Assembly: GCA_023266715.1 (NCBI GenBank)
Contig: JAHFPK010000040.1
Span: 1-7,128 of the forward strand
DNA length: 7,128 bases
DNA from: Hyphomicrobiales bacterium
GTDB lineage: Bacteria > Pseudomonadota > Alphaproteobacteria > Rhizobiales > Aestuariivirgaceae
Reading direction: 5' to 3'
Position 1 is the first letter of the stretch; each line of letters starts with the position of its first letter. The notes under the pieces are model-generated. The model was not told the DNA's origin. It saw only the letters and a program-made list of their open reading frames with translations, and did no database searches. Of the stretch, positions 5,402-7,128 are shown piece by piece. The position numbers were made by a program, and so were the translations under genes.

Positions 5402-6040
5402 ATGGCAGGTCAACCCGTCAAGCTAGTGCTGGCCAGTGCTTCGCCGCGGCGCTTGATGCTTTTGGAGCGGATGGGCCTTGCGCCGGACTTGCTCAATCCC
5501 ACCGATCTGGATGAAACGCCGAAACGGCGCGAAACACCGCGGAGGCTTTCCATCAGGCTGGCTGAAGAAAAAGCCAAGGCCGCAATCCATGCGCCACAGG
5601 TGGTGGCCCTGGGGCCAGGCGTATTCATCCTTGCCGCCGATACGGTTGTAGGACTGGGACGCAGGATCCTGCCAAAGGCCGAAACCCGCAAGGAAGCCTT
5701 TGGCTGCCTAGGCCTGCTTTCGGGCCGCTCGCACTGGGTCTATTCCACCGTTTGCGTCATCGCCCCCAATGGACAGAAAACCACGCGCTGTTGTGAAACC
5801 AAGGTCAGGTTCAAGCGCCTGTCGCGCGAGGATATTGAAAGCTATCTGAAATCCGACGAGTGGCGCGGCAAGGCCGGCGGCTATGCCATCCAGGGCCGCG
5901 CCGAGGCCTTCGTGCGTTATCTCACGGGCTCATATTCAGGCGTCATGGGCCTGCCGCTTTATGAAACCGTGCATTTGCTGGAAGGTGCAGGCTATCCGGT
6001 GCTTCATTCCTGGATGACGACTGCTTCTGCAGGTGCCTGA
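5402..6040 (+). CDS. maf: Maf family nucleotide pyrophosphatase
   Basis: Cytoplasmic nucleoside-triphosphate pyrophosphatase of the Maf/HAM1-like fold, releasing pyrophosphate from non-canonical or surplus nucleotides; family members are also linked to septum inhibition. Motifs in order: the N-terminal VLASASPRR (9-17), the catalytic-base region ILAADTVV (76-83, D80), LLSGRSHWVYS (105-115), GKAGGYAIQG (156-165) and the C-terminal SYSGVMGLPLYET (177-189). GKAGGYAIQG with Gln164 is closer to the YhdE-type (dTTP/UTP) branch than to the YceF-type (m7GTP) branch. That assignment is by motif recall only, since alphaproteobacterial Maf proteins are divergent. At 212 residues it is slightly longer than E. 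coli YhdE (197). It starts 6 bp after infA without a clear Shine-Dalgarno sequence, so translation may depend on ribosomes finishing infA. Its stop overlaps the yacG start. Confidence 0.94.
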   Translation: MAGQPVKLVLASASPRRLMLLERMGLAPDLLNPTDLDETPKRRETPRRLSIRLAEEKAKAAIHAPQVVALGPGVFILAADTVVGLGRRILPKAETRKEAFGCLGLLSGRSHWVYSTVCVIAPNGQKTTRCCETKVRFKRLSREDIESYLKSDEWRGKAGGYAIQGRAEAFVRYLTGSYSGVMGLPLYETVHLLEGAGYPVLHSWMTTASAGA

Positions 6041-6234
6041 TGGCCGACCCGGTCCGCCTCAAACCACGCCGGCCTTGCCCCATATGCGGCAAGCCCTCGT
6101 TACAAAAATTTCACCCCTTCTGCTCGGCCCGCTGTGCCCAGGTTGACCTTAACCGCTGGCTGGGCGGGAACTACGCCATCCCCGCAGTTGAAAGCGAGGA
6201 ACCACCGGAGGGTGACTTGGACAACGAGAAGTAA
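6040..6234 (+). CDS. yacG: DNA gyrase inhibitor YacG (zinc-binding)
   Basis: A 64-residue zinc-finger protein. In E. coli YacG binds GyrB and blocks DNA binding by gyrase. The four zinc ligands are visible as C13-x2-C16 in RPCPICGKP and C28-x3-C32 in FCSARCAQVDLNRWL, the exact YacG spacing, followed by the conserved DLxRWLxGxYxIP region (36-49). The C-terminal tail EEPPEGDLDNEK is acidic and probably disordered. The ATG overlaps the maf stop codon by one base (TGATG), a strong sign of translational coupling. Maf followed by YacG is a common alphaproteobacterial order. The activity is carried over from the E. coli protein and not shown for this one. Confidence 0.94.
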   Translation: MADPVRLKPRRPCPICGKPSLQKFHPFCSARCAQVDLNRWLGGNYAIPAVESEEPPEGDLDNEK

Positions 6235-6276
6235 CTGGACTAGCATCAAGCGGAAACGAGGTGACGGGGAGAAGCG

Positions 6277-6924
6277 ATGGCCGACGCGCGGATTCTGATC
6301 GTCGATGATCATCCCCTGTTCCGTGAAGCGCTGCGGCATGCCTTGAGCACGGCCAAGTCCCATCTGGAGATTTCCGAGGCCGATTCCCTTAACTCGCTAA
6401 CTGCGAAACTGGCGGACGATGACTCCTGCGATCTCGTCCTGCTTGATCTGCGCATGCCCGGCGTGCAGGGCCTTTCGGGCCTGATTTATCTCCGCTCGCA
6501 ATACCCCAATATCCCCGTCGTCATCGTCTCGGCGAGCGAAGAGGCAGGCATTGTGCAAAAATCACTCGATCTCGGGGCCTCCGGGTTCATTCCAAAATCG
6601 TCAGGCACAGCAGTCATCATCGAGGCCGTCGAAACTGTCCTCGACGGCGGTGTGTGGACTCCGCCCTGGGCTCACCGGGAAGTGCCCGGTGATCCCGAAA
6701 TTGCCGCCATCGCACGGCGTGTGGCTTCGCTTACTGCCCAACAAATCCGTGTGCTGATGATGTTGAAGGAAGGCCTTCTCAACAAGCAGATCGCCCATGC
6801 GCTTGACGTTTCCGAAGCAACAGTGAAAGCCCATGTCTCGGCCATCTTGCTGAAGCTCGGGGTGGCCAGCCGCACCCAGGCGGTGATTGCAGCAAGCAAG
6901 CTTGCCGGTGCATCGGATATTTAA
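6277..6924 (+). CDS. NarL/FixJ-type response regulator (REC + LuxR HTH)
   Basis: A 215-residue two-component response regulator. The receiver domain spans about 4-120: acidic pocket D10/D11 (IVDDHPLFREAL), phospho-acceptor D57 in LVLLDLRMPG, switch residue S85 in VVIVSASEE, and K107 in GFIPKSS. All residues required for phosphorylation are present, with F104 as the aromatic switch position. A linker of about 30 residues leads to a LuxR/GerE DNA-binding domain at about 150-208 (SLTAQQIRVLMMLKEGLLNK, then ALDVSEATVKAHVSAILLKL). GGGGAGAAG (6266-6274) gives it a strong ribosome site. It lies 42 bp after yacG on the same strand with no obvious promoter between, so it may be cotranscribed. No histidine kinase is in the window, which makes it an orphan here, and its stimulus and targets cannot be inferred. 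A NarL/FixJ-like quorum or metabolic regulator are both possible. Confidence 0.94.
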   Translation: MADARILIVDDHPLFREALRHALSTAKSHLEISEADSLNSLTAKLADDDSCDLVLLDLRMPGVQGLSGLIYLRSQYPNIPVVIVSASEEAGIVQKSLDLGASGFIPKSSGTAVIIEAVETVLDGGVWTPPWAHREVPGDPEIAAIARRVASLTAQQIRVLMMLKEGLLNKQIAHALDVSEATVKAHVSAILLKLGVASRTQAVIAASKLAGASDI

Positions 6925-6985
6925 GCTATTCCCACCGAAGGGCCCTCATCCCAGCGAAACTGAAGTTTCGCAGACCTGTCGGGCA

Positions 6986-7016
6986 CCTTCTCCCATGCGT
7001 GCCGCACAGGAGAAGG
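6986..7016. repeat. Inner hairpin 1 of the terminal repeat
   Basis: Arms CCTTCTCC (6986-6993) and GGAGAAGG (7009-7016) enclose a second stem TGCG/CGCA (6996-6999 and 7003-7006) with loop TGC. On the plus strand it is followed by A-rich sequence rather than a T run, so it is not a standard intrinsic terminator in that direction. Confidence 0.65.
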
Positions 7017-7036
7017 CGATAATCTCAAAAAGTTTT

Positions 7037-7067
7037 GCCTTCTCCCGTCCGCAGGATGGGAGAAGGC
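7037..7067. repeat. Inner hairpin 2 of the terminal repeat: continuous 14-bp stem
   Basis: GCCTTCTCCC (7037-7046) pairs fully with GGGAGAAGGC (7058-7067). The stem continues through a G-T wobble and TCC/GGA to a three-base loop, GCA (7051-7053). Plus-strand RNA has no T run after it. On the minus strand it is followed by AAAACTTTTTG, so it could act as a weak terminator for leftward transcription. Confidence 0.65.
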
Positions 7068-7098
7068 GGCCGAAGGCCGGATGAGGGCATCTTTGCCA

Positions 7099-7125
7099 AG
7101 AGCTTCACTTAAGAACTAAAGCTCT
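7099..7125. repeat. Short inverted repeat at the right edge
   Basis: AGAGCTT (7099-7105) and AAGCTCT (7119-7125) are perfect 7-bp arms around a 13-base AT-rich loop containing CTTAAG. It lies just past the hairpin repeat and next to the window end. It could be a weak terminator or a protein-binding site for a gene beyond the window; nothing visible decides between these. Confidence 0.35.
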
Positions 7126-7128
7126 AGC

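Larger units (their letters stand above)
6941..7088. repeat. Nested-hairpin intergenic repeat (Rhizobiales CCCTCATCC/CCTTCTCCC type)
   Basis: The outer arms GCCCTCATCC (6942-6951) and GGATGAGGGC (7079-7088) are perfect 10-bp inverted repeats enclosing four smaller hairpins. These are GCGAAACT/AGTTTCGC (6954-6971), CCTTCTCC/GGAGAAGG (6986-7016), GCCTTCTCCC/GGGAGAAGGC (7037-7067) and CGGCC/GGCCG (7067-7079). I recognise the CCCTCATCC...ACCTTCTCCC...GGGAGAAGG pattern as a dispersed noncoding palindromic element common between genes in Rhizobiales, resembling REP/MITE elements. It begins 17 bp after the response-regulator stop. It could end transcription or stabilise the 3' end of that message. 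No transposase is nearby. Confidence 0.8.

Noticed and set aside
6941..7088. CRISPR array or insertion sequence at the right end
   Set aside because: The repeats are inverted, not direct, the spacers are not uniform, and there is no transposase or cas gene.

Overview
The window looks like a piece of an alphaproteobacterial chromosome, most likely Hyphomicrobiales (Rhizobiales) or a close relative. Three things suggest this. DUF2948 and UPF0262 proteins sit together in an envelope/translation housekeeping cluster. MurA has the roughly 11-residue insertion before its APYDLV motif that I associate with alphaproteobacterial MurA. The right end carries a hairpin-rich CCCTCATCC/CCTTCTCCC intergenic repeat of a kind common in Rhizobiales genomes. 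Base composition is moderately GC-rich and even, except for the AT-rich gap near 4080-4170.

Layout. Positions 2-514 hold the 3' part of a thermonuclease-like (SNase) gene whose start lies before the window. A tRNA-Thr(GGT) on the minus strand (519-593) meets it tail to tail. A plus-strand block follows: a 52-residue basic protein (683-841), murA (930-2222), a DUF2948 protein (2226-2639), a UPF0262 protein (2673-3152) and a low-molecular-weight tyrosine phosphatase-like protein (3162-3608). Next comes a divergent pair, an Lrp/AsnC regulator (3617-4078, minus) and a ten-helix EamA/RhtA-like exporter (4172-5056, plus). Their shared 93-bp gap holds a 28-bp palindrome. The plus-strand block then resumes with infA (5174-5395), a Maf nucleotide pyrophosphatase (5402-6040), yacG (6040-6234) and an orphan NarL/FixJ-type response regulator (6277-6924). 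The last 200 bases are a nested-hairpin repeat plus a further small inverted repeat.

How the genes fit together. MurA makes the first committed peptidoglycan precursor, IF-1 serves translation initiation, Maf hydrolyses non-canonical or modified nucleotides, and YacG is a small zinc protein that inhibits gyrase. They share housekeeping context rather than a pathway. From memory, many Rhizobiales have the order murA - DUF2948 - hisD - UPF0262 - LMW phosphatase - infA - maf - yacG. Here hisD is absent (only 33 bp separate DUF2948 from UPF0262), and the Lrp-exporter pair sits between the phosphatase and infA. That pair reads as a self-contained amino-acid-responsive efflux module.

I see no evidence for a wholly new biological system. 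The items most worth checking are the palindromic operator with its extra half-site, the altered gene order, the AAT-triplet expansion in infA, possible leaderless starts, and the architecture of the terminal repeat.
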